A stretch of DNA of 64,000 bases from Mycobacterium sp. MFM001 (GCF_003402475.1 NZ_BFAB01000002.1:124001-188000); one strand, 5' to 3'; numbered from the stretch's first letter, positions 1 to 12,115 are shown. Notes: generated by a model from the sequence alone, not told the origin. Numbers and translations: made by a program.

Positions 1-847
1 CGGCCCGGGTGGACAGCGTGATCAGCGACTCGGTACTGCCGTACCGCTCGACGGGCGCGTGGCCGGTGAGCGCGACCAGCCGGTCGAACACCGGCACCGG
101 TAGCGGCGCGCTGCCGGACACCAGCAGCCGCGCCGGTCGCAGCGCCTCGGCCGCGGCCGTGTCGGCGACCACCCGCGACCACACCGTCGGCACACCGAAA
201 TACAGCGTCCCGCCCGCCTCGGCGTAGCCCTCAGGCGTCGGTTTACCGGTGTGCACGAAGCGGTTTCCCACCCGCAGCGAGCCGAGCAGTCCCAGCACCA
301 GGCCGTGCACATGGAACAGCGGCAGGCCGTGCACCAAGACATCGTCGGCCGTCCACTGCCAGGCTTCGGCCAAGGCGTCGAGGTCGGCCGCGATCGCCTG
401 CCGGCTCAGCTGCACCCCCTTGGGCGGGCCGGTAGTGCCCGACGTGTAGATGATCAGCGCGGTGGACTCCGGCGCCGGCTCCGGATAGCGGTGCCACGAA
501 CGGGCATGCAGCCGCACCGGGACGTGCGGCAGACCCTCCGGCTCGTCGGGGGTCTCCCCCAGCCATGCCTGCGCACCGGAGTCGGTGAGGATGTGGCGTC
601 GCTCGGCCTGCCCGACGTCGGCGGGCACCGGCACCACCGGCACGCCGGCCAGCAGGCAACCGGTGATCGCCAGCACGGTCGGCGCACTCGGCGTGGCCAG
701 CACCGCGACCCGGCCCGCACCGCCGACCCGTTCGGCCACCGATGTCGCGGCGCCGACCAGGTCGCTGCGGCTCAACGTGACGCCGCCGATGCTCACCGCA
801 TCGCCGAGATCGGTCGCAGCGGCGGGGTTCAGCGAGGCCAACAGCAC
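1..847 (-). CDS. fadD36: Fatty-acid--CoA ligase FadD36 (C-terminus outside window)
   Basis: Acyl-CoA synthetase of the AMP-binding superfamily; it activates a carboxylic acid as acyl-AMP and then acyl-CoA in the cytoplasm. About 282 N-terminal residues are present and the rest runs off the left edge. The P-loop-like motif YTSGTTGPPKG is clear, followed by the family stretch PLFHVHGL and the SGSAPLP segment. From memory the sequence is very close to M. tuberculosis FadD36 (Rv1193), including its start (LLASLNPA). The start is GTG at 847; no in-frame start lies upstream. It is divergent from the regulator gene at 948, and the short space between them holds an AT-rich inverted repeat. The exact substrate cannot be read from the sequence. 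Confidence 0.9.
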   Translation of the reverse strand, partial: MLLASLNPAAATDLGDAVSIGGVTLSRSDLVGAATSVAERVGGAGRVAVLATPSAPTVLAITGCLLAGVPVVPVPADVGQAERRHILTDSGAQAWLGETPDEPEGLPHVPVRLHARSWHRYPEPAPESTALIIYTSGTTGPPKGVQLSRQAIAADLDALAEAWQWTADDVLVHGLPLFHVHGLVLGLLGSLRVGNRFVHTGKPTPEGYAEAGGTLYFGVPTVWSRVVADTAAAEALRPARLLVSGSAPLPVPVFDRLVALTGHAPVERYGSTESLITLSTRA

Positions 848-903
848 GTGAGCGAGGTTACCCGGCGAGAGAGCCGCTGCAGGACGACGGACAGGCTAAT
901 ATT

Positions 904-924
904 GAGGAATAATATCCTCTAAAA
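904..924 (+). promoter_or_regulatory. Candidate operator/promoter upstream of the SufR-like regulator
   Basis: Strikingly AT-rich 21 bases in a GC-rich surround. It contains the inverted repeat GAGGA-ATAATA-TCCTC (904-919) followed by TAAAA, about 25 bases before the regulator start. A related string occurs upstream of ctaD (3848-3866, 13 of 19 positions identical). It could be an autoregulatory operator or simply a -10 region; the sequence alone does not decide. Confidence 0.45.
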
Positions 925-947
925 CAGGCCTGAGGGGGAGCACGCGA

Positions 948-1637
948 GTGGACGACAAGCAGCAGGCCCGGCCGGCGCACCGGTGGCCGCGCAACCGCCA
1001 GCGCGAGCGGGTTCTTCACCTGGTCCGCGAGCACGACGGGCCGATCGACGCGGCGGAACTAGCTTCGCAAATGGGGCTGCATGTGACCACGGTGCGGTTC
1101 CATCTCGACGCGCTCTGCGACCAAGGCGTTGTCGCGCGCACCCGAATCGCTTCGAGCGGCGTTGGCCGTCCTCGCACCGGCTACGTCTCCGTGCAGGGCC
1201 AGTTGGACTACCAAGCGCTTGCCGAGATCTTGGCGCTGGAACTCGGCGACACCATCGAGAAGCGCCGCCGCCGCGCCGAACATGCCGGACGGCGATGGGC
1301 TCAACGCCTGACCGCCGGCTCTATTAGCGAAGTCGATGAGCCCGGGACGGCTCTCGACCACCGCTCGGCGCGCACCGCGGAGATCTTCGAGCGGATGGGA
1401 TTCGGGCCCGAACTGACCCGGCCCGACGACCCTGCCGTACGAACCATCCGCCTGCACGCCTGCCCGGTACGCGAACTGGCCGCCGCCCGCCCCGAGGTGG
1501 GGTGCGCCCTGCACCGCGGATTGCTGGAAGGCCTGATCTCCGAGCCGAAAAGCGAGGCACGATCAACGTTGCGAGCCGAGTTGGAGCCCTTCGTCGGACC
1601 GGAACTTTGCGTCGCCAGGGTGATCGCCCGTGACTGA
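948..1637 (+). CDS. SufR-like winged-helix regulator with three-cysteine motif
   Basis: Transcription factor of 229 residues. Residues about 18-85 form a winged helix-turn-helix (LASQMGLHVTTVRFHLDAL as recognition region, then a wing with GVGRPRTGY). The C-terminal part contains HACPVREL, VGC and ELC, giving the spacing C-x13-C-x34-C. Regulators of the SufR/Rv1460 type use three such cysteines to bind an Fe-S cluster; I infer a similar redox, O2 or NO sensor but cannot show cluster binding. The GTG start at 948 has AGGGGGAG a suitable distance upstream. The gene overlaps the truncated hemoglobin gene by 8 bases, so the two are probably translationally coupled and the hemoglobin is the likely main target. 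Confidence 0.8.
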   Translation: MDDKQQARPAHRWPRNRQRERVLHLVREHDGPIDAAELASQMGLHVTTVRFHLDALCDQGVVARTRIASSGVGRPRTGYVSVQGQLDYQALAEILALELGDTIEKRRRRAEHAGRRWAQRLTAGSISEVDEPGTALDHRSARTAEIFERMGFGPELTRPDDPAVRTIRLHACPVRELAAARPEVGCALHRGLLEGLISEPKSEARSTLRAELEPFVGPELCVARVIARD

Positions 1638-2091
1638 CGTACAAGCGCTACCAGACCAAGCATGCGCAGATCTGGCCGATCGCAATGACATTGAGGCGTT
1701 GCTGCGCCGGTTTTACGGTCGGGTACTCGTCGACGAAGTCCTCGCCACGCCGTTCAGCGAAGTGCGGGAAGTCACCGGACTGGACGCGCATATTCCCGTG
1801 ATGTGCGACTTCTGGGAGACAGTGCTGTTTCGGGCCGGACTCTACAAGGGCAGCGCACTGAACGCCCACCGACATGTCCACCACCGCACGGCATTGTCCG
1901 CCCGCCACTTCCTGCGGTGGCTGGCCACATGGAACAACACCGTCGATGAAATGTTTTGCGGCCCGGTTGCCGAGCAGGCGAAAGTTCAGGCCGCCCGGAT
2001 CGCCTGGGCGATGCACCGCCGGCTGACCGGCGGTGACGCGCCCGAACTCGACGCCATGCTGAACGCCGCACGGCCTCAGCGTCCGACGTAA
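1630..2091 (+). CDS. Group III truncated hemoglobin
   Basis: Small heme protein of 153 residues, presumably cytoplasmic and binding O2 or NO. Group III features are present: [19 protein letters not shown] near the N-terminus, [16 protein letters not shown] (helices C-E), then His80 in an NAHRHVHH stretch, RHFLRWL with His93, and [15 protein letters not shown]. His80 and His93 are the candidate heme ligands. Groups I and II (GlbN, GlbO) lack this layout. It overlaps the upstream regulator by 8 bases and runs tail-to-tail into ctaD with a 16-base overlap of coding ends. The setting beside an oxidase gene and a probable Fe-S regulator suggests a role in NO or O2 handling at the respiratory chain, which is inference. 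Confidence 0.87.
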   Translation: MTDVQALPDQACADLADRNDIEALLRRFYGRVLVDEVLATPFSEVREVTGLDAHIPVMCDFWETVLFRAGLYKGSALNAHRHVHHRTALSARHFLRWLATWNNTVDEMFCGPVAEQAKVQAARIAWAMHRRLTGGDAPELDAMLNAARPQRPT

Positions 2092-3767
2092 AGCTCGGCG
2101 CGCAAGCGCCGCATCATGTGCGGATAATGCAATTCGAATGCCGGGCGCTCCGAACGAATGCGGGGCAGCTCGGTGAAGTTGTGCCGCGGCGGCGGGCAGC
2201 TGGTCGCCCACTCCAGCGAGTTGCCATACCCCCACGGGTCGTCGACCGTGACGACCTCGCCGTAGCGCCAACTCTTGAACACATTCCAAACGAACGGCAA
2301 CATCGACGCTCCCAAGATGAAAGCGCCGATCGTGGAGACGACGTTGAGCCCTTGGAAGCCGTCACTAGGCAGGTAGTCGGCATACCGACGCGGCATGCCC
2401 TTGTTGCCGAGCCAGTGCTGCACCAAAAACGTGGTGTGAAAACCAATTAGCGTCAACCAGAAATGCAGCTTGCCCAACCGCTCGTCGAGCAGCCGACCGG
2501 TCATTTTCGGGAACCAGAAGTACACGCCGCCGAACGTGGCGAACACGATGGTGCCGAACAGTACGTAGTGGAAGTGCGCGACCAGGAAATACGTGTCGGT
2601 GACATGGAAATCCAGCGGTGGGCTGGCCAAGATCACCCCAGACAGGCCGCCAAGCAAAAACGTGATCGCAAACCCGATCGAGAACAGCATCGGTGTCTCA
2701 AACGTCAACTGGCCCTTCCACATGGTGCCGATCCAGTTGAAGAACTTGATTCCCGTCGGCACGGCGATCATGTAAGACATGAAGCTGAAGAACGGCAGCA
2801 GCACGGCACCAGTGGCGAACATGTGGTGCGCCCATACCGCCGTCGACAGCCCCGCGATCGTCATTGTCGCGTAAACCATTGTGGTGTAACCGAACAGCGG
2901 TTTGCGGGAGAACACAGGGAAGATTTCGGTGACGATACCGAAGAATGGCAGCGCAACGATGTAGACCTCGGGATGGCCAAAGAACCAGAACAGGTGCTGC
3001 CACAGGACGGCTCCACCGTTAGATGCCTCATAGATGTGGGCGCCCAGGTGCCGGTCATAGGCAAGCCCGAACAGCGCCGCGGTCAGCAGCGGGAAGGCCA
3101 TCAGCACCATGATCGAGGTAATCAGGATGTTCCAGGTGAAGATCGGCATCCGGAACATCGTCATACCAGGCGCGCGCATGCAGACGACGGTCGTGATCAT
3201 GTTGACCGCGCCCAGGATCGTGCCCAACCCCGCGACGATTAGACCCATGATCCATAGGTCCCCTCCGGCGCCTGTGGAGTGGACGGCGCCACTGAGCGGC
3301 GTGTAGGCCGTCCAGCCGAAGTCGGCTGCCCCGCCCGGGGTGATGAATCCGGAAACGGTGATCAACGCCCCGAACAGATACAGCCAATAACTGAGCGCGT
3401 TCAGCCGCGGGAAGGCCACATCGGGCGCGCCGATCTGCAGCGGCAGCACCAGGTTGGCGAAACCGAAGACGATCGGAGTGGCGTACAGCAGCAGCATGAT
3501 GGTGCCGTGCATGGTGAACAACTGGTTGTACTGCTCGTTTGATAGGAACTGCAGGCCCGGCGCGGCCAGTTCGGCGCGCATCAGCAACGCCATCAGCCCA
3601 CCAGCGAAGAAAAATGTGAACGTCGTAACCATGTACATGACGCCGATCAACTTGTGATCGGTGGTGGTCACCAGCTTGTAGAGGAGAGTCCCTTTGAAGC
3701 CGGCCCTCGGCGGGTAAGGCCGAGCCGGGGCCAACTCCGTGACGGGACCGGCTGCAAAGGCGGTCAC
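2076..3767 (-). CDS. ctaD: Cytochrome c oxidase subunit I (aa3-type)
   Basis: Heme-copper oxidase catalytic subunit, 563 residues from the chosen start, with the expected 12 membrane helices. Conserved segments include [17 protein letters not shown] (heme a ligand), [15 protein letters not shown] (CuB ligand and cross-linked Tyr), WAHHMF and VAHFHYVLF (heme ligands). The family is strongly conserved with Rv3043c, which in M. tuberculosis lies elsewhere, beside serB2, so this may be a second, condition-specific copy. I prefer the GTG at 3767 because GGGAG sits 5 bases before it and the N-terminus then matches known CtaD; an ATG at 3830 would add 21 residues. It converges on the truncated hemoglobin gene. 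No other oxidase subunit is nearby. Confidence 0.92.
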   Translation of the reverse strand: MTAFAAGPVTELAPARPYPPRAGFKGTLLYKLVTTTDHKLIGVMYMVTTFTFFFAGGLMALLMRAELAAPGLQFLSNEQYNQLFTMHGTIMLLLYATPIVFGFANLVLPLQIGAPDVAFPRLNALSYWLYLFGALITVSGFITPGGAADFGWTAYTPLSGAVHSTGAGGDLWIMGLIVAGLGTILGAVNMITTVVCMRAPGMTMFRMPIFTWNILITSIMVLMAFPLLTAALFGLAYDRHLGAHIYEASNGGAVLWQHLFWFFGHPEVYIVALPFFGIVTEIFPVFSRKPLFGYTTMVYATMTIAGLSTAVWAHHMFATGAVLLPFFSFMSYMIAVPTGIKFFNWIGTMWKGQLTFETPMLFSIGFAITFLLGGLSGVILASPPLDFHVTDTYFLVAHFHYVLFGTIVFATFGGVYFWFPKMTGRLLDERLGKLHFWLTLIGFHTTFLVQHWLGNKGMPRRYADYLPSDGFQGLNVVSTIGAFILGASMLPFVWNVFKSWRYGEVVTVDDPWGYGNSLEWATSCPPPRHNFTELPRIRSERPAFELHYPHMMRRLRAELYVGR

Positions 3768-3847
3768 ACCGTCTCCCGGATGCGCAGACACTCCATGAGC
3801 CCGCCCTTTCGCCGAGGCCGACGCCGTCATCCTTCGGGCTTTATAAC

Positions 3848-3866
3848 GGACTATACTACTCTAAAT
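3848..3866 (-). promoter_or_regulatory. AT-rich motif upstream of ctaD resembling the one at 904-924
   Basis: Plus-strand GGACTATACTACTCTAAAT matches GGAATAATATCCTCTAAAA at 906-924 in 13 of 19 positions, including the shared CTCTAAA. It lies about 80-100 bases before the chosen ctaD start. It may be a common operator for the SufR-like regulator or a shared promoter type. Confidence 0.4.
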
Positions 3867-3902
3867 ACGCTGCCGGACCACCCGGCGACAGTCAGGATCC
3901 CA

Positions 3903-3917
3903 AGGCACAAAGTCCTT
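3903..3917 (+). promoter_or_regulatory. Possible DosR box upstream of the Rv3131-like gene
   Basis: AGGCACAAAGTCCTT has a good right half (AAAGTCC) and a poor left half compared with the DosR 15-mer GGGACTTNNGNCCCT. It lies 93 bases before the nitroreductase start at 4010. M. tuberculosis Rv3131 is a DosR target, which supports the call. Confidence 0.42.
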
Positions 3918-4009
3918 TCGAGCCAAGGCCTTCTTGCTCTGGGCGGCGCGACGACCGCGCGGGATCCTAAGAGTGGCAAAACCTCTGCGAGGAACGAAGG
4001 TGACGCCCG

Positions 4010-7343
<3,334 letters not shown>

Positions 7344-7356
7344 CCGCGGTCCCTCC

Positions 7357-8112
7357 CTACAGGTTGCTGCACGGCACCGTGAGCACCGAGCATCCGACGC
7401 GACCCACGTCGCCGCGGCCGCTCACGAATACCTCGGCGAACCCGGTGTTCTTCGCCAAATAGTCGCAGAGGGCGCCGCGAACCACCATCGGCTCGACTTT
7501 CACGTCGGGATACCGCCGTGTCCAGCGGGCGATCTGCCGGTTCAGTTGTGCCCGGACCAACCGGCTGCCGTCGGCGATGTCGTCGGGCGCCTCGGCCCGC
7601 CAGGTGCCGACCGTGCGCAGCACTGCGCCCCGCAGCCTCGCCTCCTCGAACGCACGTCGCAGCACCACACCATTGTCTGCTTCGACGACGACGCTGCGGG
7701 ATTTTGGGGCCCCGGACTGCGATGCGCGGATGACCGCCACCGGGCAGCGGGCCGAACCGGGCAAAGCTGCCGCGACGGAACCGACACCGTGGCATGCATG
7801 CTTGGTCCCGATCGAACCGACACAGACCATGACCGCCGTCCGCGACTCCCGGGCCAGTGTGGCCAGCGGCTCGCCGCGCAGGATCTCGGTTTCGACCTTG
7901 ACCGGCTGCCCGGAGGCCTCGGCCGCCCGCTGCGCCTCGTTCAGCGCCACCCGGGCGTCGGCGAGTTGACGGTGATCCGCGGTGACATAAATCAGGCGCA
8001 GCGGAACGTCCCGGCTGACGGCCTCGTCCACCGCCCAGACCGCTGCCCGCAACGCCGCCCGCGACCCGTCGACACCGACCACAACCGACGGGGCGACTCG
8101 AAAGTCATTCAT
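7357..8112 (-). CDS. Universal stress protein, Rv3134c type
   Basis: Protein of 251 residues with two USP-like halves. The first starts [23 protein letters not shown] and closes with [20 protein letters not shown], a nucleotide-binding G-rich loop; the second starts near residue 135 ([21 protein letters not shown]) and is more degenerate. M. tuberculosis Rv3134c has the same place, first gene of the dosR operon. It lies 13 bases upstream of dosR on the same strand and should share its promoter. The ATG at 8112 has AAGGGGG 5-10 bases before it. Its biochemical role is not established. Confidence 0.9.
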   Translation of the reverse strand: MNDFRVAPSVVVGVDGSRAALRAAVWAVDEAVSRDVPLRLIYVTADHRQLADARVALNEAQRAAEASGQPVKVETEILRGEPLATLARESRTAVMVCVGSIGTKHACHGVGSVAAALPGSARCPVAVIRASQSGAPKSRSVVVEADNGVVLRRAFEEARLRGAVLRTVGTWRAEAPDDIADGSRLVRAQLNRQIARWTRRYPDVKVEPMVVRGALCDYLAKNTGFAEVFVSGRGDVGRVGCSVLTVPCSNL

Positions 8113-8180
8113 CGCGACCCCCTTACCGGGCCAGCGGATTTTCCGATACTCACGTTAGGAATCGAAACGGCGCGTTTTCA

Positions 8181-8195
8181 GGGCCGTTGGTCACC
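8181..8195. promoter_or_regulatory. DosR box 1 in the dosR-operon/norB divergent promoter
   Basis: GGGCCGTTGGTCACC agrees with the DosR 15-mer at 8 of 12 defined positions. It lies 69-83 bases before the stress-protein start on the minus strand. Together with box 2 it forms a 21-base-spaced direct repeat (GGCCNTTGGTC twice). In M. tuberculosis the Rv3134c promoter likewise has more than one DosR site. Confidence 0.62.
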
Positions 8196-8201
8196 GATTG
8201 C

Positions 8202-8216
8202 CGGCCATTGGTCCCC
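8202..8216. promoter_or_regulatory. DosR box 2 in the dosR-operon/norB divergent promoter
   Basis: CGGCCATTGGTCCCC matches the DosR 15-mer at 8 of 12 defined positions with an intact right half. It lies 83-97 bases before norB. TTAAATACC around 8256-8264 could be the -10 region of norB at a plausible distance. Confidence 0.62.
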
Positions 8217-8298
8217 TCTGCCGAAGAATTCTCCGTTTCTGAAAGCCCCAGCGGGTTAAATACCGGGCAACCTGTCCGCCGCCAGAAGGGAAATCGGC

Positions 8299-10608
8299 AT
8301 GGCAACCGAGACGACGTCGTCACCTCCCGACCGAGCACGGCCGATGGTCGGCAGAGGCTGGGTTCAGGGTGTTGCCCTGGTGATGATTTTCGGCTTCACC
8401 GTGATGGGCATCCTCGCCTACCGCACGTACGCCGCCTCGATGCCCATGCCGGACAAGGTGGTCAGCCAGTCCGGCGAGGTGCTGTTCACCGGCGCCCAGA
8501 TCACCCGCGGGCAGGAGCTCTACCAGGCCCGCGGCTTGCAGCAATACGGCTCGGTACTGGGTCACGGCGCCTACCTCGGCCCGGACTACACCGCGGAATA
8601 CCTGCGCATGGCGAGCGACGACGTCTCCGATCAGCTTCGGGCGCAAGGGATGCCCGACGTGCACGACCGCGTGGTCACCGAATTCCGGACCAACCGCTAC
8701 AACCCGCACACCAAGACGTTGGTGTTCACCGACCAACAGGCCCGCGCGTTCGCCGACATCCAGCGCCACTACGCGGACTACTTCGGCGAAAACTCCACCA
8801 AATACGGCCTGCTGCCGAAGATGATCACCGACAAGGCCGAAATACACGACCTCACAGCATTTTTCGCGTGGACCGCGTGGGCTTCGGCAGCCGAGCGGCC
8901 CGGCCACAACTACAGCTACACCAACAACTGGCCGTCCGAGCAGCGGGTCGACAACGGTCCGACCGCTCAGCTGATCGTGTGGTCGGTGCTGTCGTTGATC
9001 GCACTGCTCGGCGGGACCGGGGTCATGTTCGCCGTCTACGGCCGGTGGAGCCAGAAGATCGGCTGGCACGGCGACGAGGGGGCCACATTGTCGTTCCGCC
9101 AGCCAGGCGAGGTCAGCCTGACCCGGGCGCAGCGGGGCGCCATCTGGATCTTCGCAGTGGTGTCGGTGTTGTTCTTGGCGCAGACGCTGATGGGCGGGGC
9201 CGTCGAGCACTACCGGGCCGACCTGTCGGCGTTCTACGGCATCGACCTGGCCCGGCTGCTGCCCTACAACCTGGCCCGGACCTGGCACGTGCAGCTGTCG
9301 TTGTTCTGGACGGCCGCAGCGTTTCTGGCGGGCGGAATCTTCTTGGTGCCGTTCATCACTCGTCGAGAACCGCGCCGCCAACATCTGCTGGTGTATCTGC
9401 TGCTGGGCGCGCTGGTCGCGGTGGTGGCCGGGTCGTTGATCTGCGAGGCGCTGTCCATCTACGGCGTGATCGGCGAGGGCGGCCTGTTCTCTCAGCAGTG
9501 GGAGTACCTGGACCTGCCGCGGCTGTGGCAGATATTGCTGGTGGTCGGGCTGTTCTTGTGGATCGTGATCATCTGGCGGGGCATGCGCACCAAGTTGCGC
9601 AGTGAGTCGAAGCTGAACCTGCCGTGGCTGTTTTTCTTTACGGGCTTGGCGATTCCGGCGTTCTACGCTGTCGGCCTGCTCGCCGGCAGCGACACTCACT
9701 TCTCGGTCGCCGACTTCTGGCGGTTCTGGGTGGTGCACCTGTGGGTGGAAGACTTCCTCGAGCTGTTCACGACGGTGATGGTGGCCTACATCTTCGTGCT
9801 GCTCGGGGTGGTGCGGCCGCGCATCGCGCTCGGGGTGATCTTCCTCGACATCATCTTGTACTCGGCGGGCGGCGTCATCGGCACCATGCACCACCTGTAT
9901 TTCTCCGGAACCCCGGTGGAGCACATGGCACTTGGCGCGTTCTTCTCCGCTGCCGAAGTGATTCCGCTGACCTTCCTGACCGTCGAGGCGTGGGCGTTCC
10001 TGCAGTTGGGGTCGCGACAACAGAGCGGCGACAAGCCGTTCCCGCACCGCTGGGCGGTGATGTTCCTGGTCGCGGTCGGGTTCTGGAACTTCTTGGGCGC
10101 CGGGATCTTCGGTTTCCTGATCAACCTGCCGGTGGTGTCCTACTACCAGATCGGCACGGCGCTGACGGCCAACCACGCGCACGGCGCGATGATGGGCGTC
10201 TACGGGATGCTCGCCGTCGGGCTGGCCATGTTCGCCTTCCGCTACGCCATCCCGGCCGACAAGTGGCCGGAGCGCTGGGCGCGAGTGTCGTTCTGGTGCA
10301 TGAACCTCGGACTGGCCTGGATGGTGTTCGCCACCTTGCTGCCGCTGGGCGTGTTGCAGCTGTACCACTCGGTCAACGACGGCTATTTCGAGGCGCGCTC
10401 GCTGGGGTACCTCACCAGGCCCGGCAATTCGCTTCTGGAATGGCTGCGGTTGCCCGGTGACCTCATCCTGATCGTCGGCGGCGTGCTGCCGTTCATCTGG
10501 ATCGCGTGGACGGCAATCCGCAACATCCGCTCGGGGCCGACCAGCGACGAGTTGCCGGAAAACCCGCTCTTCACCGAAGTGCAGCCGGCGGCGCCGGAGA
10601 AGGCCTGA
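8299..10608 (+). CDS. norB: Quinol-dependent nitric oxide reductase (qNOR)
   Basis: Single-subunit nitric oxide reductase of 769 residues, reducing 2 NO to N2O with electrons from quinol in the cytoplasmic membrane. An N-terminal helix (about 20-40) and a periplasmic-type domain (to about 225) precede a 12-helix heme-copper-oxidase-like core. Key residues are visible: His330 in TWHVQLSLFW, His480 and Glu484/Glu488 in HLWVEDFLELF, His531/His532 in TMHHLYF, FFSAAEVIPLTF, and NHAHGAMMGVYG. The long N-terminal domain without a CxxCH motif marks the quinol type rather than the NorC-dependent type. AAGGGA precedes the ATG at 8299. It is divergent from the dosR operon across two DosR boxes; DosR control is inferred. 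M. tuberculosis has no norB that I know of. Confidence 0.93.
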   Translation: MATETTSSPPDRARPMVGRGWVQGVALVMIFGFTVMGILAYRTYAASMPMPDKVVSQSGEVLFTGAQITRGQELYQARGLQQYGSVLGHGAYLGPDYTAEYLRMASDDVSDQLRAQGMPDVHDRVVTEFRTNRYNPHTKTLVFTDQQARAFADIQRHYADYFGENSTKYGLLPKMITDKAEIHDLTAFFAWTAWASAAERPGHNYSYTNNWPSEQRVDNGPTAQLIVWSVLSLIALLGGTGVMFAVYGRWSQKIGWHGDEGATLSFRQPGEVSLTRAQRGAIWIFAVVSVLFLAQTLMGGAVEHYRADLSAFYGIDLARLLPYNLARTWHVQLSLFWTAAAFLAGGIFLVPFITRREPRRQHLLVYLLLGALVAVVAGSLICEALSIYGVIGEGGLFSQQWEYLDLPRLWQILLVVGLFLWIVIIWRGMRTKLRSESKLNLPWLFFFTGLAIPAFYAVGLLAGSDTHFSVADFWRFWVVHLWVEDFLELFTTVMVAYIFVLLGVVRPRIALGVIFLDIILYSAGGVIGTMHHLYFSGTPVEHMALGAFFSAAEVIPLTFLTVEAWAFLQLGSRQQSGDKPFPHRWAVMFLVAVGFWNFLGAGIFGFLINLPVVSYYQIGTALTANHAHGAMMGVYGMLAVGLAMFAFRYAIPADKWPERWARVSFWCMNLGLAWMVFATLLPLGVLQLYHSVNDGYFEARSLGYLTRPGNSLLEWLRLPGDLILIVGGVLPFIWIAWTAIRNIRSGPTSDELPENPLFTEVQPAAPEKA

Positions 10609-10610
10609 CG

Positions 10611-11240
10611 GTGAGCGCTCCCGCGGCGTCGGTGTGGCTGGTTGCCGGCTATGCGCTGGTACTGGTCGTGATCGCGTGGGGCTTCGACGTGATGGCCCGA
10701 CGGGTGTCGCAGCGTGCCGCGCGTTGGCGCACAGGTGATTTCGCCTATCACGCCGACCATGACGCGTGGGTGTGTCCGCAGGATCAGTGGCTGTGGCCGA
10801 CGTCGTTCGATCCCAAGCACCGGGTGATGCGCTACCGTGCTTCGCCGGTGGTGTGCAACAGCTGCCCGGTCAAGTCCACCTGCACGACGTCGGATCACGG
10901 GCGGGAGATCAGCCGTGAGATCGATCCGTGGCCGCATTCCGAGGCCGGCCGGTTTCACCGCGGAATCGCCTGTTTTGTCGCGGCTCTCGGCGTAGTGATG
11001 CCGCTGGGAATGCTGATCGGTAGCCATTCGGTCGCCGACGTGCTTGTCTTGTGCGGGACGGCGGCAACCGTGGTGCTGCTGGGGCTGCCGTTGGCGCGTC
11101 ACCTGTGGAACACGCCCTCCAACGCGCCTGCGCACATCGCGCACCGGTCCGGGTTGGAGGATCAGGCGGCCGCCGCGATCGACCGGTACTCGACGCAGTG
11201 GGGCGGCGGCTGGGCTGACCGAGAGGAGAAAGCGCAGTGA
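10611..11240 (+). CDS. Two-helix membrane protein with a transposase-like cysteine motif
   Basis: Unrecognised protein of 209 residues starting at GTG 10611, 2 bases after the norB stop. One membrane helix lies at about 8-28 and two more hydrophobic stretches at about 120-165. Between them is a soluble segment with WVCPQDQWLW and then VVCNSCPVKSTCTTSDHGREI-like spacing: C...C-x2-C-x5-C plus a following GRE. This arrangement resembles the zinc-ribbon-like linker seen in IS1182-type transposases, but no catalytic transposase region is present. The Cys residues could bind zinc or an Fe-S cluster. It overlaps the slipin gene by 4 bases (GTGA), so norB, this gene and the slipin form one operon and it may be an accessory to NO reductase. 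That link is inference. Confidence 0.78.
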   Translation: MSAPAASVWLVAGYALVLVVIAWGFDVMARRVSQRAARWRTGDFAYHADHDAWVCPQDQWLWPTSFDPKHRVMRYRASPVVCNSCPVKSTCTTSDHGREISREIDPWPHSEAGRFHRGIACFVAALGVVMPLGMLIGSHSVADVLVLCGTAATVVLLGLPLARHLWNTPSNAPAHIAHRSGLEDQAAAAIDRYSTQWGGGWADREEKAQ

Positions 11241-12034
11241 TCTCAATGGTGGTCACCATCGTCGTGCTAGCGATCGCAGCGCTGGTGCTGCTGGCGTTCT
11301 TCTCGCTAGTGGTGCTCCGCGAGTACGAGCGCGGTGTGGTGTTCCGGATGGGCCATGTCCGGCCGCTGTACGCGCCCGGGCTGCGGTTGTTGATTCCATT
11401 GGTGGACAAGATGATTCGGGTGGATCAGCGGGTGGTAACGCTGACCATCCCGCCGCAGGAGGTGATCACCCGCGACAACGTCCCGGCCCGGGTCAACGCC
11501 GTCGTGATGTTCCAGGTGGTCGAGCCGTTGAAGGCCATCCTGGCGGTGGAGAACTACGCGGTGGCGACGTCGCAGATCGCCCAGACGACATTGCGCTCGC
11601 TGCTTGGGCGCGCCGACCTCGACACGCTGCTGGCTCATCGCGAAGACCTCAACAGCGACCTGCGCACGATCATCGAAAAGCAGACCGAGCCGTGGGGAGT
11701 CGAGGTCCGGGTCGTCGAGATCAAAGACGTCGAGATCCCGGAGTCGATGCAACGCGCGATGGCAAGGGAGGCCGAGGCCGAACGCGAGCGGCGCGCCAAG
11801 GTCATCAACGCCCGCGGTGAACTGCAGGCGTCCGAGGAACTGCGGCAAGCTGCCGAGACACTGTCGAAGAACCCGGCGTCGCTTCAACTGCGATATCTGC
11901 AGACGTTGTTGGAGCTGGGCGCCGACCAGAACTCGACGGTGGTCTTCCCGTTGCCGGTCGACATCATCACGCCGTTCTTGAGGCACCCGGAAGTGCTGGA
12001 AGACATCGCGACCTCACTGACCGAGCGTCGCTGA
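11237..12034 (+). CDS. Slipin/stomatin-family SPFH membrane protein
   Basis: Protein of 265 residues with one N-terminal hairpin-like membrane helix (about 4-27, VVTIVVLAIAALVLLAFF) followed by an SPFH/band-7 domain: VLREYERGVVFRMGHVRPLYAPGL, VDQRVVTLTIPPQEVITRDNV, then the coiled region REAEAERERRAKVINARGE. Slipins assemble into membrane scaffolds and often travel with NfeD-type partners; none is seen here. The GTG start overlaps the stop of the cysteine-motif gene by 4 bases, placing it last in the norB operon. A role in organising the NO reductase or other respiratory proteins is plausible but unproven. Confidence 0.9.
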   Translation: MISMVVTIVVLAIAALVLLAFFSLVVLREYERGVVFRMGHVRPLYAPGLRLLIPLVDKMIRVDQRVVTLTIPPQEVITRDNVPARVNAVVMFQVVEPLKAILAVENYAVATSQIAQTTLRSLLGRADLDTLLAHREDLNSDLRTIIEKQTEPWGVEVRVVEIKDVEIPESMQRAMAREAEAERERRAKVINARGELQASEELRQAAETLSKNPASLQLRYLQTLLELGADQNSTVVFPLPVDIITPFLRHPEVLEDIATSLTERR

Positions 12035-12042
12035 GAATTTTG

Positions 12043-12057
12043 AGGACCAAAGCCCCT
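12043..12057 (+). promoter_or_regulatory. DosR box upstream of acg
   Basis: AGGACCAAAGCCCCT matches the DosR 15-mer at 9 of 12 defined positions with an intact right half. It lies 59-73 bases before the acg start at 12116, just after the slipin stop, so acg probably has its own DosR promoter. Confidence 0.62.
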
Positions 12058-12115
12058 ATTTCCGGCTGCGGTGTGCAGAGAAGACTTGGTGACAGGTACT
12101 ACTGCGGAGGTCGAG

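Noticed and set aside
2463..3242. 259-residue plus-strand frame inside ctaD
   Set aside because: Low-complexity charged protein opposite a strongly conserved gene; a shadow.
8320..10368. 682-residue open frame antisense to norB
   Set aside because: It mirrors norB codons, is rich in His/Gln/Arg without domains, and has no ribosome site; a high-GC shadow.
10611..11240. Transposase or insertion-sequence remnant
   Set aside because: Only the cysteine segment resembles a transposase; no catalytic DDE region, terminal repeats or target duplication are seen.
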